Below the pieces are notes generated by a model, which did not search any database, was not told the origin of the DNA, and saw only the letters and a list, made by a program, of their open reading frames with translations. This document shows, in pieces, positions 21,037 to 30,342 of a DNA stretch of 64,000 nt (position 1 is its first letter; every line of letters starts with the position of its first letter). A program made the position numbers and the translations under genes. This DNA comes from Hyphomicrobiaceae bacterium (GTDB lineage Bacteria > Pseudomonadota > Alphaproteobacteria > Rhizobiales > Ancalomicrobiaceae), in contig JAEULV010000032.1 of NCBI GenBank assembly GCA_016793065.1, positions 1 to 64,000 of the forward strand. The letters are read 5' to 3'.

Positions 21037-22695
21037 ATGGCTCGACCAATCGCGGCAAAATCGTTCACGCTCGAGGAGGGGGGCTTCGCTCTCTTCCTCG
21101 CGCTTCTGGCGGTGGGCTGCCTGTTCATTGCGGCGAAAGCCTGGGAACCGGCCTACGCCTTTCACATGGGGGTCGGCGCCATCATGGCGGCGGCCGGATG
21201 CATTCTGATTCTGAAGGCTTACATCGACCGCACTGAGATGCCGTCTCAGCTGACCGCCGATGGCAAGCCCAACTACAACTATGGCCCGATCAAGTTCGCT
21301 TCGATCGCCGCCATGTTCTGGGGCATCGCCGGCTTCATCGTCGGTCTGACGGTCGCGAGCCAGCTCGCCTGGCCGGTGCTGAACTTCGACTTCCCGCTGA
21401 CCAACTTCGGCCGCCTGCGTCCGTTGCACACCTCGGCGGTGATTTTCGCGTTCGGCGGCAACGTCCTGCTGGCGACGTCGTTCTACGTCGTGCAGCGTAC
21501 GTCGCAGGCGCGCATGCCGGGCATCATCACGCCTTGGTTCATCGTCCTTGGTTACAATGCCTTCATCGTCATCGCCGGCACGGGCTACCTCCTGGGCATC
21601 ACCCAGGGCAAGGAATACGCCGAGCCGGAATGGTATGCCGACCTGTGGCTGACCATCGTGTGGGTCACCTATCTCCTCGCCTTCCTCGGCACCCTGTGGA
21701 AGCGCAAGGAGCCGCATATCTATGTGGCCAACTGGTTCTATCTCGCCTTCATCGTCACCATCGCGATGCTGCACCTCGGCAACAACATGTCGGTGCCGGT
21801 CTCGATCTTCTCGTCGAAGTCGATCCAGGTGTTCTCCGGCGTCCAGGACGCCATGGTTCAGTGGTGGTACGGCCATAACGCGGTGGGCTTCTTCCTGACC
21901 GCCGGCTTCCTCGCCATCATGTACTACTTCGTCCCCAAGCGCGCCGAGCGTCCGGTCTATTCGTACCGGCTGTCGATCGTGCACTTCTGGTCGCTGATCT
22001 TCCTGTACATCTGGGCCGGTCCGCATCACCTGCACTACACCGCGCTTCCGGATTGGGCCTCGACCCTCGGCATGGTCATGTCGATCGTTCTGTGGATGCC
22101 GTCCTGGGGTGGCATGATCAACGGCCTGATGACGCTCTCGGGCGCCTGGGACAAGCTGCGCACCGATCCGGTCATCCGCATGCTCGTCGTGTCGGTTGCC
22201 TTCTACGGCATGTCGACCTTCGAAGGCCCGCTGATGTCGATCCGCGCGGTGAACGGCCTGTCGCACTACACCGACTGGACCGTTGGCCACGTGCATTCGG
22301 GCGCTCTCGGCTGGGTGGGCTTCGTGTCCTTCGGCGCGCTGTACTGCCTGTTCCCGTGGCTGTGGAACAAGAAGGGCCTGTACTCGCTCAAGCTCGTCAA
22401 CTGGCACTTCTGGCTCGGCACCATCGGCATCGTGCTCTATATCTGCGCGATGTGGGTCTCCGGCATCATGCAGGGCCTGATGTGGCGCGCCTACGACAAG
22501 CTCGGCTTCCTTGAGTACTCGTTCATCGAAACCGTCGAGCAGATGCACCCGTTCTACGTGATCCGCGCGCTCGGTGGTGGCCTGTTCGTCCTCGGTTCGC
22601 TGATCATGGCCTACAATCTCTACATGACTGTCCGTCATGGCGAGCAGGAGGACACCGTCCTTGCTGGCGCCTCGCGGATGGCCGCGGCCGAGTGA
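21037..22695 (+). CDS. ccoN: cbb3-type cytochrome c oxidase subunit I
   Basis: Catalytic subunit of the high-affinity terminal oxidase, which reduces oxygen at a heme b3/CuB centre in the inner membrane. The 552-residue product has about twelve to fourteen membrane helices. Heme and CuB ligand regions are visible in [40 protein letters not shown] and [19 protein letters not shown]. The ATG at 21037 follows CGGGGC; a GTG at 21007 would place its ribosome site too close. It is the first gene of ccoNOQP, preceded by a FixK box. Confidence 0.97.
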   Translation: MARPIAAKSFTLEEGGFALFLALLAVGCLFIAAKAWEPAYAFHMGVGAIMAAAGCILILKAYIDRTEMPSQLTADGKPNYNYGPIKFASIAAMFWGIAGFIVGLTVASQLAWPVLNFDFPLTNFGRLRPLHTSAVIFAFGGNVLLATSFYVVQRTSQARMPGIITPWFIVLGYNAFIVIAGTGYLLGITQGKEYAEPEWYADLWLTIVWVTYLLAFLGTLWKRKEPHIYVANWFYLAFIVTIAMLHLGNNMSVPVSIFSSKSIQVFSGVQDAMVQWWYGHNAVGFFLTAGFLAIMYYFVPKRAERPVYSYRLSIVHFWSLIFLYIWAGPHHLHYTALPDWASTLGMVMSIVLWMPSWGGMINGLMTLSGAWDKLRTDPVIRMLVVSVAFYGMSTFEGPLMSIRAVNGLSHYTDWTVGHVHSGALGWVGFVSFGALYCLFPWLWNKKGLYSLKLVNWHFWLGTIGIVLYICAMWVSGIMQGLMWRAYDKLGFLEYSFIETVEQMHPFYVIRALGGGLFVLGSLIMAYNLYMTVRHGEQEDTVLAGASRMAAAE

Positions 22696-22710
22696 CGGGA
22701 GGATCGACAC

Positions 22711-23439
22711 ATGGCTAACAAGCATGACATCTTCGAGCGGCACTCCTGGGTTCTGCTCATCGGTATCCTCGTCATGGTCGCCATCGGCGGTCTCGTGGAA
22801 ATCGTTCCTCTCTTCTATCTGAAGAGCACCATCGAGAAGGTGGAGGGGATGCGTCCCTATTCACCGCTCGAACTCGCCGGCCGCAACATTTACGTTCGTG
22901 AAGGTTGCTACAACTGCCACAGCCAGATGATCCGTCCGATGCGCGACGAAATCGAACGCTATGGCCACTACTCGCTCGCGGCCGAGTCGATGTACGATCA
23001 CCCGTTCCAGTGGGCGTCCAAGCGCACCGGTCCGGACCTCGCCCGCGTCGGCGGCAAGTACTCCGACGACTGGCAGCGTGATCACCTGATCAATCCGCGC
23101 GCCGTGGTTCCGACCTCGATCATGCCGGGCTATCCCTTCCTGGCCAAGAACGAGCTCGACACCAACGCGATCAAGGCGGTGGTTTCGACCAATCGCCTGG
23201 TTGGCGTGCCCTACACCGATGAACAGGTCGAGAAGGCGGTTGCCGATCTCAAGGCCCAGGCCAATCCGGACGATCCGGGCGCGGCTGAAGTCCTGAAGCG
23301 GTACCCCAAGGCGGTTGTTCGTGACTTCGACGGCAATGCCGGCAAGCTGACCGAGATGGACGCGCTCGTCGCCTATCTCCAGGTGCTTGGCACGCTCGTC
23401 GACTTCAAGGTCTACGACGACAAGGCCAACCTGCGCTGA
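22711..23439 (+). CDS. ccoO: cbb3-type cytochrome c oxidase subunit II (monoheme cytochrome c)
   Basis: Membrane-anchored monoheme subunit that passes electrons from CcoP to CcoN. The 242-residue product has one N-terminal helix (residues about 13-37) and a CYNCH heme motif with the first Cys at residue 66. The typical [14 protein letters not shown] and [17 protein letters not shown] segments follow. A methionine in SIMPGYPFL is a likely axial heme ligand. GGGAGGA precedes the start, 15 bp after ccoN. Confidence 0.97.
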   Translation: MANKHDIFERHSWVLLIGILVMVAIGGLVEIVPLFYLKSTIEKVEGMRPYSPLELAGRNIYVREGCYNCHSQMIRPMRDEIERYGHYSLAAESMYDHPFQWASKRTGPDLARVGGKYSDDWQRDHLINPRAVVPTSIMPGYPFLAKNELDTNAIKAVVSTNRLVGVPYTDEQVEKAVADLKAQANPDDPGAAEVLKRYPKAVVRDFDGNAGKLTEMDALVAYLQVLGTLVDFKVYDDKANLR

Positions 23440-23455
23440 ACCGGGGGAGAGAGCT

Positions 23456-23611
23456 ATGGATACGACCTATACCGCTCTCGCCCAGTTCGCTCAGACTTGG
23501 GGTCTTCTCTACTTCGTCATCCTGTTCATTGGTGCGCTCGCCTATGCCCTTTGGCCGTCGAACAGCAAGCAGTTCGACGCGGCGGCGCAGTCCCCCCTGC
23601 GGGAGGATTGA
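23456..23611 (+). CDS. ccoQ: cbb3 oxidase small subunit CcoQ
   Basis: A 51-residue membrane protein with a single helix (LLYFVILFIGALAYALWP). CcoQ stabilises the cbb3 complex. It lies between ccoO and ccoP, with GGGGGAGAG upstream of its ATG at 23456 and only 3 bp to ccoP. The size and the WPSNSKQFDAAA tail are typical of alphaproteobacterial CcoQ. Confidence 0.9.
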   Translation: MDTTYTALAQFAQTWGLLYFVILFIGALAYALWPSNSKQFDAAAQSPLRED

Positions 23612-23614
23612 AAC

Positions 23615-24499
23615 ATGGCAAACAAGGAAATCGACCACATCACCGGCGTCGAGACGACCGGTCACGAGTGGGATGGGCTGAAAGAGCTCAATAGCCCGCT
23701 CCCGAAGTGGTGGCTCTATCTGCTCTACATCTGTATCGCCTGGGCTGTCGGCTACACCATCTTCTATCCGGCGTGGCCGCTGGCGACGAGCTATACCAAG
23801 GGCATTCTTCGAACCGAAGATTTCCCGGATGGGTACTCCCAGCGCATTGAAGGCCAAAAGGCCTTCAATGTCGGCGTCGCGGCTCGCGCCGAGAAGTCGA
23901 AGGTCCTGGCGAGCGCCTCGCTCAAGGACATCCAGTCCAACCCGACTCTGCTCGAGTTCGCCCGCGCGAACGGCAAGGCCGCGTTCGGCGACAACTGCGC
24001 CCCGTGCCACGGCTCGGGCGCGACCGGCGGCCCGGGCTACCCGAGCCTGCAGGACGACGACTGGCTGTGGGGCGGCTCGCTGGATCAGATCCAGTTCACC
24101 CTCACCCACGGCATCCGCTCGACCTCGGGCGAGACCCGCGTCGGCGACATGCCGGCCTTCGTCAAGGACGGCCTCCTGAAGAAGGAAGAAGCCGAACTGC
24201 TCGCCGATCACGTCCTGTCGCTTTCGGGCGGCGCGGCGCCGGCCGATGCAGCCAAGGCCAAGCAGCTGTTCGCTGACAACTGCGCCTCGTGCCATGGCGA
24301 CGATGCCAAGGGCAACCAGGAGCTTGGCGCTCCGAACCTGACCGACGCCATCTGGCTGTACGGCGGCAAGCGCGCCAACGTCGTCGAGACCATCAACAAT
24401 GGTCGCAAGGGCGTCATGCCGACCTGGGGCGGCCGCCTCGACCCGATCACCATCAAGTCGCTGGCCGTGTATGTCCACAGCCTCGGCGGCGGCAAGTGA
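23615..24499 (+). CDS. ccoP: cbb3-type cytochrome c oxidase subunit III (diheme cytochrome c)
   Basis: Diheme entry subunit, anchored in the membrane with its heme domains in the periplasm. The 294-residue product begins with the conserved VETTGHEWDGLKELNSPLP stretch and has one membrane helix (about 30-52). Two heme c motifs follow: CAPCH from residue 128 and CASCH from residue 223. Each is followed by a methionine that could act as axial ligand (GDMPAF, GVMPTWGG). It is the last gene of the operon; a strong hairpin begins 14 bp after the stop. Confidence 0.97.
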   Translation: MANKEIDHITGVETTGHEWDGLKELNSPLPKWWLYLLYICIAWAVGYTIFYPAWPLATSYTKGILRTEDFPDGYSQRIEGQKAFNVGVAARAEKSKVLASASLKDIQSNPTLLEFARANGKAAFGDNCAPCHGSGATGGPGYPSLQDDDWLWGGSLDQIQFTLTHGIRSTSGETRVGDMPAFVKDGLLKKEEAELLADHVLSLSGGAAPADAAKAKQLFADNCASCHGDDAKGNQELGAPNLTDAIWLYGGKRANVVETINNGRKGVMPTWGGRLDPITIKSLAVYVHSLGGGK

Positions 24500-25199
24500 T
24501 CTGATTGAATCTGTCCGGGGCGGCTTGGTCCGCCCCGGATGCCTTTCGGCCCTGCTGTTTGCTCCAACCTGCGTCACATGCGTCGCATTTCGTAATAGTG
24601 CGTGCTGACAGGGCTTGATGAGAGTGCTTTAAACCAGACAGCGACAGGCGCCGGTTCGCCAGCAAGGCCGCGTCGCGATGTCACCGACCAGCCCGCCGAA
24701 GGGGCGCGTCGATGGGGTCCTCGGCCCCGATCCGCCACCCGCTCGCGGCAACGAGTTTCGCCAGGAAGTCCGGAGTCTGCGCCATTTCGGCCGCGATCCG
24801 CCTTGGCACTGCAATAATCCGGGATCCGCGCCGCGGAACCGGGTTTGGAATGGACGGAGCCGACCGGCTCTGGATGGATTTTCGGTCGACCGCGAGGCGC
24901 GCGGGGTCGGTCGAGCCATTCACCCGGTCTGATCCCGACCACGGCCGCTTCGGCGCTAGGGGGCGCGGTTTCGGCACAGGGGTTGGGATTTGTCACCGCT
25001 GCAGCAATCCGCCGACCGGCCGCGAGGCTGGCGCGGCGGGTATTGGTGCGCGGCGCGGACCCGTCAGCGGGCACTCATGCGTTCCGGATCGGATCATCCG
25101 CCGGGGCCAACACGAGACTGCTCCGGCCGGACGGGTCGACCTTGCATTTGCTCGGGTCTCCCCGCGCCGCCTGGAGCCGCGACGGAAAGAGGCAGGACG
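24500..25199. other. 700-bp spacer between ccoP and ccoG
   Basis: Apart from the ccoP terminator hairpin I see no gene. Open frames on both strands are GC-driven and unlike any protein. I searched for a second FNR/FixK palindrome before ccoG and found only a TTGAT half-site near 24614. Confidence 0.55.
24514..24539 (+). terminator. Terminator-like hairpin after ccoNOQP
   Basis: A perfect 10-bp stem (TCCGGGGCGG with CCGCCCCGGA) and a 6-base loop lie just after ccoP. The following bases are only mildly T-rich. It most likely ends the ccoNOQP message and separates it from ccoG. Confidence 0.75.
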
Positions 25200-26651
25200 A
25201 TGCGCGTCGAGACCGATGCCGGCAGTGGTGGGGGCGAAAGCCTCTATGCCGAGCACAAGAAAGTCTATCCGCAGGATGTGCAGGGCACATTCCGCAAGAT
25301 CAAGTGGGGCATCCTGATCGCCTGCCTTGGTCTTTACTATATCCTCCCGTTCGTTCGCTGGGATCGCGGGCCAAATGCGCCCGATCAGGCCGTTCTGATC
25401 GATTTCCCCGGCCGCCGGTTCTACTTCTTCTTCATCGAGATCTGGCCGCAGGAATTCTACTTCATCACCGGCCTGCTGATCATCGCCGCCTTCACGCTGT
25501 TCTTGATGAACGCGGTCGCCGGCCGCGTCTGGTGCGGCTATCTCTGCCCGCAGACCGTCTGGACCGATCTCTATGTCCGCATCGAGGCGCTGATCGAAGG
25601 CGATCGCCGCGAGCGCATCCGTCTTGATCAGGGCCCCTGGACGGCGATGAAGGTCGCCCAGAAGGTCGCCAAGCACACGCTGTGGATCCTGGTCGCCTGG
25701 TGGACCGGTGGCGCCTGGGTGCTCTACTTCGCCGATGCGCCGACCCTGGTGAAGGACCTCGCCACCGGTCAGGCCCCCGTGGTTGCCTATGTCTGGATCG
25801 GCATCCTGACGGCGACCACCTATGCCCTCGCCGGCTTCATGCGTGAGCAGGTCTGCATCTACATGTGTCCCTGGCCGCGCATCCAGGCGGCGCTGACCGA
25901 CGAATGGGCGCTCAACGTCTCCTATCGCGTCGATCGCGGCGAGCCGCGCGGCTCGTTGAAGTCGAACAAGAAGCTGAAGGCCGAGGGGCTTCCGGCCGGC
26001 GATTGCGTCGATTGCGGCCAGTGCGTCGTCGTCTGCCCGACCGGCACCGACATCCGCCTCGGCTCGCAGCTCTCCTGCATCCAGTGCGGACTCTGCATTG
26101 ATGCCTGCAACAACGTCATGGACAAGGTCGGCTCGCCGCGCGGCCTGATCGCCTACGACACCGACATCAACATCGACCGTCGCAAGCATGGCAAGGAGCC
26201 GATCATCAAGCTCGTGCGCGTCCGCACGCTGATTTATGTCGGCCTCATCCTCGGCATCGCCGGCTTCATGTCGTTCACCTTGCTCAACCGTGGCTTCGCC
26301 GACGTCAACGTCCTGCATGATCGCAATCCGATCTTCGTGCAGAACTCTGATGGCTCGGTCCGCAACGGCTATACCGTTCGCCTGCTCAACAAGCGCACCC
26401 ACGAACGCACCTTCGTCCTGTCGGTGGAAGGTCTCCCGACCGGCATCAAGATCGAGGCCGTCGGCATCGCCGAGGCCGTCGGCGGCAAGCCGCTGGTGGT
26501 CGTCGGTCCGGACCAGACCCGCGAGATCCGCGTCAACGTGATCGTGCCGAAGGGCGTGCCGGTCGAGAAGTCGACCAATGTCACCTTCCGCATCACCGAT
26601 ACGTCGATCGGCGAAATGGGCACCGCCAAAGACTTCTTCAAGGCGCCGTGA
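25200..26651 (+). CDS. ccoG: CcoG (FixG/RdxA), membrane iron-sulfur protein for cbb3 maturation
   Basis: CcoG is a membrane-bound ferredoxin-like protein that reduces copper(II) during CuB insertion into the cbb3 oxidase. The 483-residue product has about five membrane helices. It has conserved cysteines in WCGYLCPQTVW and CIYMCPWPR, and two 4Fe-4S motifs, CVDCGQCVVVCP and CIQCGLCIDAC (about residues 270-310). A C-terminal immunoglobulin-like periplasmic domain follows (about 375-483). The ATG at 25200 is preceded by AGGCAGGA; the frame is open upstream to 24990, but that extension has no conserved character. Confidence 0.95.
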   Translation: MRVETDAGSGGGESLYAEHKKVYPQDVQGTFRKIKWGILIACLGLYYILPFVRWDRGPNAPDQAVLIDFPGRRFYFFFIEIWPQEFYFITGLLIIAAFTLFLMNAVAGRVWCGYLCPQTVWTDLYVRIEALIEGDRRERIRLDQGPWTAMKVAQKVAKHTLWILVAWWTGGAWVLYFADAPTLVKDLATGQAPVVAYVWIGILTATTYALAGFMREQVCIYMCPWPRIQAALTDEWALNVSYRVDRGEPRGSLKSNKKLKAEGLPAGDCVDCGQCVVVCPTGTDIRLGSQLSCIQCGLCIDACNNVMDKVGSPRGLIAYDTDINIDRRKHGKEPIIKLVRVRTLIYVGLILGIAGFMSFTLLNRGFADVNVLHDRNPIFVQNSDGSVRNGYTVRLLNKRTHERTFVLSVEGLPTGIKIEAVGIAEAVGGKPLVVVGPDQTREIRVNVIVPKGVPVEKSTNVTFRITDTSIGEMGTAKDFFKAP

Positions 26652-26993
26652 CGGCCCGTTGGTGCCCGCTCGTCGGGTGCCTGTTGCCGCTCGCGGCGCG
26701 GGAGTTCGCTCCCCCCGACGATCGGCGCCAGACTTGAGAACGGCCAGCCTCGTGCTGGCCGTTGTCCGTCGGGAACGGCGTTTTATGAGCAGTGGCTTGC
26801 ATTTCGCCGCGCCCGGCCTGCGTATCCGCCCCGACTGGCCCCGCCCGTCGCCGGCACTATACCAATCGGACCAGCACGTCGGCCCGGATGCCTCCGGGTC
26901 GCGCTGCGGACGCGGAACTGAAGGGGCGGTCGAAACCCCGGTTTCAAGGACGGCAAGCGAGCGGCCGGCACTCCGCCGCTCCGCGAGGACCAG
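26652..26993. other. Spacer between ccoG and ccoH with a hairpin
   Basis: In most alphaproteobacteria ccoG and ccoH overlap or nearly touch; here 342 bp separate them. The only structure I see is the hairpin at 26739-26763. No credible open frame is present. Confidence 0.55.
26739..26763 (+). terminator. Hairpin between ccoG and ccoH
   Basis: A perfect 10-bp stem (AACGGCCAGC with GCTGGCCGTT) and a 5-base loop lie about 90 bp after ccoG. There is no immediate U-run, so termination may be partial or factor-dependent. Confidence 0.55.
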
Positions 26994-27506
26994 ATGGAAA
27001 CAGCAATGGCTCAACCGGTCAAAACCCGCGAACTCAAGGGCTGGCACGTCCTTCTGATGCTGCTCGGCTTCTTCGGTTTCATGTTCACCGCCAACGGCAT
27101 CATGGTCTACTTCTCGCTGACCACCTTCGGCGGCACCGAGGTTGCCAGTTCCTATCAGGCCGGCCGCGCCTTCAACGGCCAGCTGCAGGCCTCGCGCGAT
27201 CAGGATGCCCGCGGCTGGCATGTCAATGCCCATGCCGAGCGCGACGCCTCCGGTCATGTGCGGGTCGAAATCCGCCCGCGCGACGCCAACAACGCCCCGC
27301 TTGCCGGCCTGAACATCGCCGTCAACCTCGCCCGTCCGGTCGATCGCCGCGCCGACGTGCCGGTGAAGATGGTCGAGGCCGAGGTCGGCGCCTATGTCGG
27401 CAATGTCGACAAGGTCGCCGCCGGCAACTGGGAACTGGAAATCGATGCCACCGCCGGCGACGGCACGACCTTCCGGTCGCGCAACCGCCTGCTGTTCAAG
27501 GATTGA
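26994..27506 (+). CDS. ccoH: CcoH (FixH), cbb3 oxidase assembly protein
   Basis: FixH-family protein needed for assembly and stability of the cbb3 oxidase. The 170-residue product has one N-terminal membrane helix (residues about 18-42, HVLLMLLGFFGFMFTANGIMVYF) and a periplasmic beta-rich domain with GRAFNGQLQASRDQDARGW. GAGGA at 26985-26989 supports the ATG at 26994; a second ATG at 27006 is possible. It is set apart from ccoG by 342 bp and from ccoI by 195 bp. Confidence 0.92.
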   Translation: METAMAQPVKTRELKGWHVLLMLLGFFGFMFTANGIMVYFSLTTFGGTEVASSYQAGRAFNGQLQASRDQDARGWHVNAHAERDASGHVRVEIRPRDANNAPLAGLNIAVNLARPVDRRADVPVKMVEAEVGAYVGNVDKVAAGNWELEIDATAGDGTTFRSRNRLLFKD

Positions 27507-27637
27507 TACCGCCGGGCATCAATGGCCGACGGTGTTCCCGACGCGAATGTCCCATGCCTCCGCTGCAGAGGGGGAAATTCGCGGATCCCCAGGGGCCGGG
27601 CGCAACAGCGTCCTCGGTCCCTGGCATGAGCATGGCG

Positions 27638-27668
27638 GATCCGGCCGACGTGACCGGTTGGCCGGATC
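27638..27668 (+). other. Hairpin in the ccoH-ccoI spacer
   Basis: A perfect 9-bp stem (GATCCGGCC with GGCCGGATC) and a 13-base loop lie 33 bp before ccoI. It could reduce read-through or protect the downstream message. Confidence 0.4.
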
Positions 27669-27701
27669 GACACAACCGGGCGCTTCGAGGGGAGGGCAGG
27701 G

Positions 27702-29969
27702 ATGACCACGCAAACGCGCGATTGGGCGGCTTTCGCCGTTCCGACCCCCGATGGCGGCTGCCGGCTTGAGCTGGCCGTCGAGGGCATCACCTGCGCCGCC
27801 TGCATCGGCGACATCGAGCGCGGCATCGGCCGCATGCCCGGCATTCGCTCGGCCCGGCTGAACTACACCACCCGCCGCCTCGCCGTCGACTGGACCGTCG
27901 ACGCGTCCGATCCGACCCGCATCGTCACCACGCTCGAACGCCTCGGCTACCGCGCCCATCCCTTCGACCCCGGCCGCCGTTCCGCCGAGGAAGAGGCCGA
28001 GACCCGTCGCCTGTTGCGCGCCATGGCGGTCGCCGGCTTCGCCGCCATGAACGTCATGCTGTTCTCGGTGTCGATCTGGGCCGGCAACGCCACCGACATC
28101 ACCGGCGAGACCCGCGACCTGTTCCACTGGCTTTCCGCCTTCATCGCCCTGCCGGCCGCCGCCTATGCCGGCCAGCCGTTCTTCGAAAGCGCCGGCCGGG
28201 CGCTGCGGGCGTTGCGCACCAACATGGACGTGCCCATCTCCATCGGCATCGTCGGCACGCTGGCGCTGTCGCTGTGGCAGACGGCGCGCGGCGAGCCCGA
28301 GGCCTATTTCGACTCGGCCGTGATGCTGCTGTTCTTCCTGCTGCTCGGCCGCTTTCTCGACCAGAACATGCGCCGGCGCACCCGCTCCGTCGCCGAGAAC
28401 GTCGCCGCCCTGCGCGCCGAGACCGCCGCCCGCGTCGCCCCCGACGGCACCGTTCGCGAAGTGCCGCTGTCGAAGGTCGATCCCGGCGACCGGGTTCTCG
28501 TCCGTCCCGGCGAGCGCGTCTCCGTCGACGGCGTCGTCGAGACCGGCGCCTCCGACATCGACCAGAGCCTGGTCACCGGCGAGACCAACCACGTCGGTGT
28601 CGGCCCCGGCGACCGCGTCTATGCCGGCACGCTCAACATCACCGGCGCCCTCACCGTGCAGGTCACCGCCGCCACCGAGGGCACCCTTCTCGCCGAGGTC
28701 AACCGTCTGCTCGAAGCCGCCGCCCAGGCCAAGTCGAGCTACATGCGCCTTGCCGATCGCGTTGCCCGGCTCTATGCCCCGGTCGTCCACACCGCCGCCC
28801 TCGCTACCTTCCTCGGCTGGATCGCCCTTGGCACCGACTGGCGCCACGCGCTGGTCATCGCCGTGTCGGTGCTGATCATCACCTGTCCCTGCGCGCTGGC
28901 GCTGGCGATCCCGGCGGTCCAGGTCGTCGCCTCCGGGCAGCTGTTCCGTCGCGGCGTGCTGCTGCATGCCGGCGACGCCATCGAGCGCCTCGCCGCCGCC
29001 GATGTCGTCGCCTTCGACAAGACCGGCACCCTGACGCTGCCCGAGCCGGCCATCCTCGATGCCGATCGCATCGACCCGGCCGTGCTCGCCGCCGCCGGCC
29101 GCCTGGCGCTCTCCAGCCGCCACCCCCTCGGCATGGCGCTCGCCCGCGCCGCCCGCGCCGATCGGCCGTTGCCGTCCGCCACCGAACGCCCCGGCGAGGG
29201 CGTCGAGGCCATGGTCGACGGCGAACTCGAGCAGCTGGGCTCGGCCCAATTCTGTGGCGCCGATGAATGGGCGGTCGCCGCCCTGCTCGCCCGCCACCCG
29301 GAGGCCTCGATGGTGGCCTATCGGCGCGGCAACCGTCCGCCGGTGCTGTTCGCCTTCGATCAGGGCCTGCGCCCCGATGCGATCGACGTGGTCGCCGATC
29401 TGCGCGCCGCCGGCCTCAAGCTCGAGATCATCTCCGGCGACCGTCCCGGCCCGGTCGCCGCCATCGCCGAGAAGCTCGGCATCGCCGATGCCCTTGCCGG
29501 CCAGCACCCGGCCGACAAGATCGCCCGGCTCGAGGCGCTGCACCAGCAGGGTCACAAGGTGCTGATGGTCGGCGACGGCCTCAACGACGCCCCGGCGCTC
29601 GCCGCCGCCCATGTCTCGCTGTCGCCGGTCACTGCCGTGCACCTGTCGCAGGCCAGCGCCGACGCCCTGTTCCTCGGCAACCGCCTGCGCCCGGTCTACG
29701 ACGCAATCCGCACCGCCCGCGCCGCCAAGGGCGCCATGGTGCAGAACCTCTGGATCGCGGTGATCTACAACGTCATCGCCGTGCCGCTGGCCGTCGCCGG
29801 CTACGTCACGCCGCTGATCGCCGCGCTCGCCATGTCCGGTTCGTCGATCATCGTCACCGTCAATGCCCTGCGCCTGCGCTGGGGCGATGCCGGCGCACCG
29901 CAGCCGCCGGCCTCGCAACCGCCGATTCCCGATCGCCTGCGGCGTCTCGCCGACGCCGAGGCGGCCTGA
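27702..29969 (+). CDS. ccoI: CcoI (FixI), copper-transporting P1B-type ATPase
   Basis: A heavy-metal P-type ATPase that exports copper for cbb3 oxidase assembly rather than for detoxification. The 755-residue product has an N-terminal metal-binding domain with CAAC (about residue 31), the TGE actuator motif, the CPC membrane motif in ITCPCALAL, the DKTGT phosphorylation site, an HP locus in SRHPLG, and GDGLNDAP. The ATG at 27702 follows a purine-rich GAGGGGAGGGCAGGG. It is followed after 26 bp by ccoS, as expected for the ccoIS pair. Confidence 0.95.
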   Translation: MTTQTRDWAAFAVPTPDGGCRLELAVEGITCAACIGDIERGIGRMPGIRSARLNYTTRRLAVDWTVDASDPTRIVTTLERLGYRAHPFDPGRRSAEEEAETRRLLRAMAVAGFAAMNVMLFSVSIWAGNATDITGETRDLFHWLSAFIALPAAAYAGQPFFESAGRALRALRTNMDVPISIGIVGTLALSLWQTARGEPEAYFDSAVMLLFFLLLGRFLDQNMRRRTRSVAENVAALRAETAARVAPDGTVREVPLSKVDPGDRVLVRPGERVSVDGVVETGASDIDQSLVTGETNHVGVGPGDRVYAGTLNITGALTVQVTAATEGTLLAEVNRLLEAAAQAKSSYMRLADRVARLYAPVVHTAALATFLGWIALGTDWRHALVIAVSVLIITCPCALALAIPAVQVVASGQLFRRGVLLHAGDAIERLAAADVVAFDKTGTLTLPEPAILDADRIDPAVLAAAGRLALSSRHPLGMALARAARADRPLPSATERPGEGVEAMVDGELEQLGSAQFCGADEWAVAALLARHPEASMVAYRRGNRPPVLFAFDQGLRPDAIDVVADLRAAGLKLEIISGDRPGPVAAIAEKLGIADALAGQHPADKIARLEALHQQGHKVLMVGDGLNDAPALAAAHVSLSPVTAVHLSQASADALFLGNRLRPVYDAIRTARAAKGAMVQNLWIAVIYNVIAVPLAVAGYVTPLIAALAMSGSSIIVTVNALRLRWGDAGAPQPPASQPPIPDRLRRLADAEAA

Positions 29970-29995
29970 ACCCGATTGCCGGAGCGCGACACTCG

Positions 29996-30175
29996 ATGGA
30001 AGTCCTGGTCTTTCTGATCCCGGTCGCCCTTGCCCTCGGCGCCCTCGGTCTCGTCGCCTTCCTGTGGTCGCTGCGCAGCGGCCAGTATGACGATCTCGAC
30101 GGCGCCAAGTGGCGCATCCTCAACGACGACGATGTCGCCGCCGAGCGGGAGCCGCAGGACAACGACCCCACCTGA
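29996..30175 (+). CDS. ccoS: CcoS, small cbb3 oxidase maturation protein
   Basis: A 59-residue single-helix membrane protein (LVFLIPVALALGALGLVAFLWSL) with an acidic tail. The motif WSLRSGQYDDLDGAKWRIL is characteristic of CcoS, which is required for cofactor insertion into the oxidase. It follows ccoI directly and is too short to stand out in routine gene finding. Confidence 0.92.
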   Translation: MEVLVFLIPVALALGALGLVAFLWSLRSGQYDDLDGAKWRILNDDDVAAEREPQDNDPT

Positions 30176-30342
30176 TCTGGCATGTCGCATCGACGACGCT
30201 TCAAGACAAGGACACGGCGCCCCGACGCGAGTGGCACGCCCCCCCAAAGGTCAATTTCGGCACCAGACCCTTGCCGCGACACCGCCGAGCCACGATGCTT
30301 GCGCGCCGCCCGTGCCCGAACCGCCCTTGAAGAGGTGACCCG

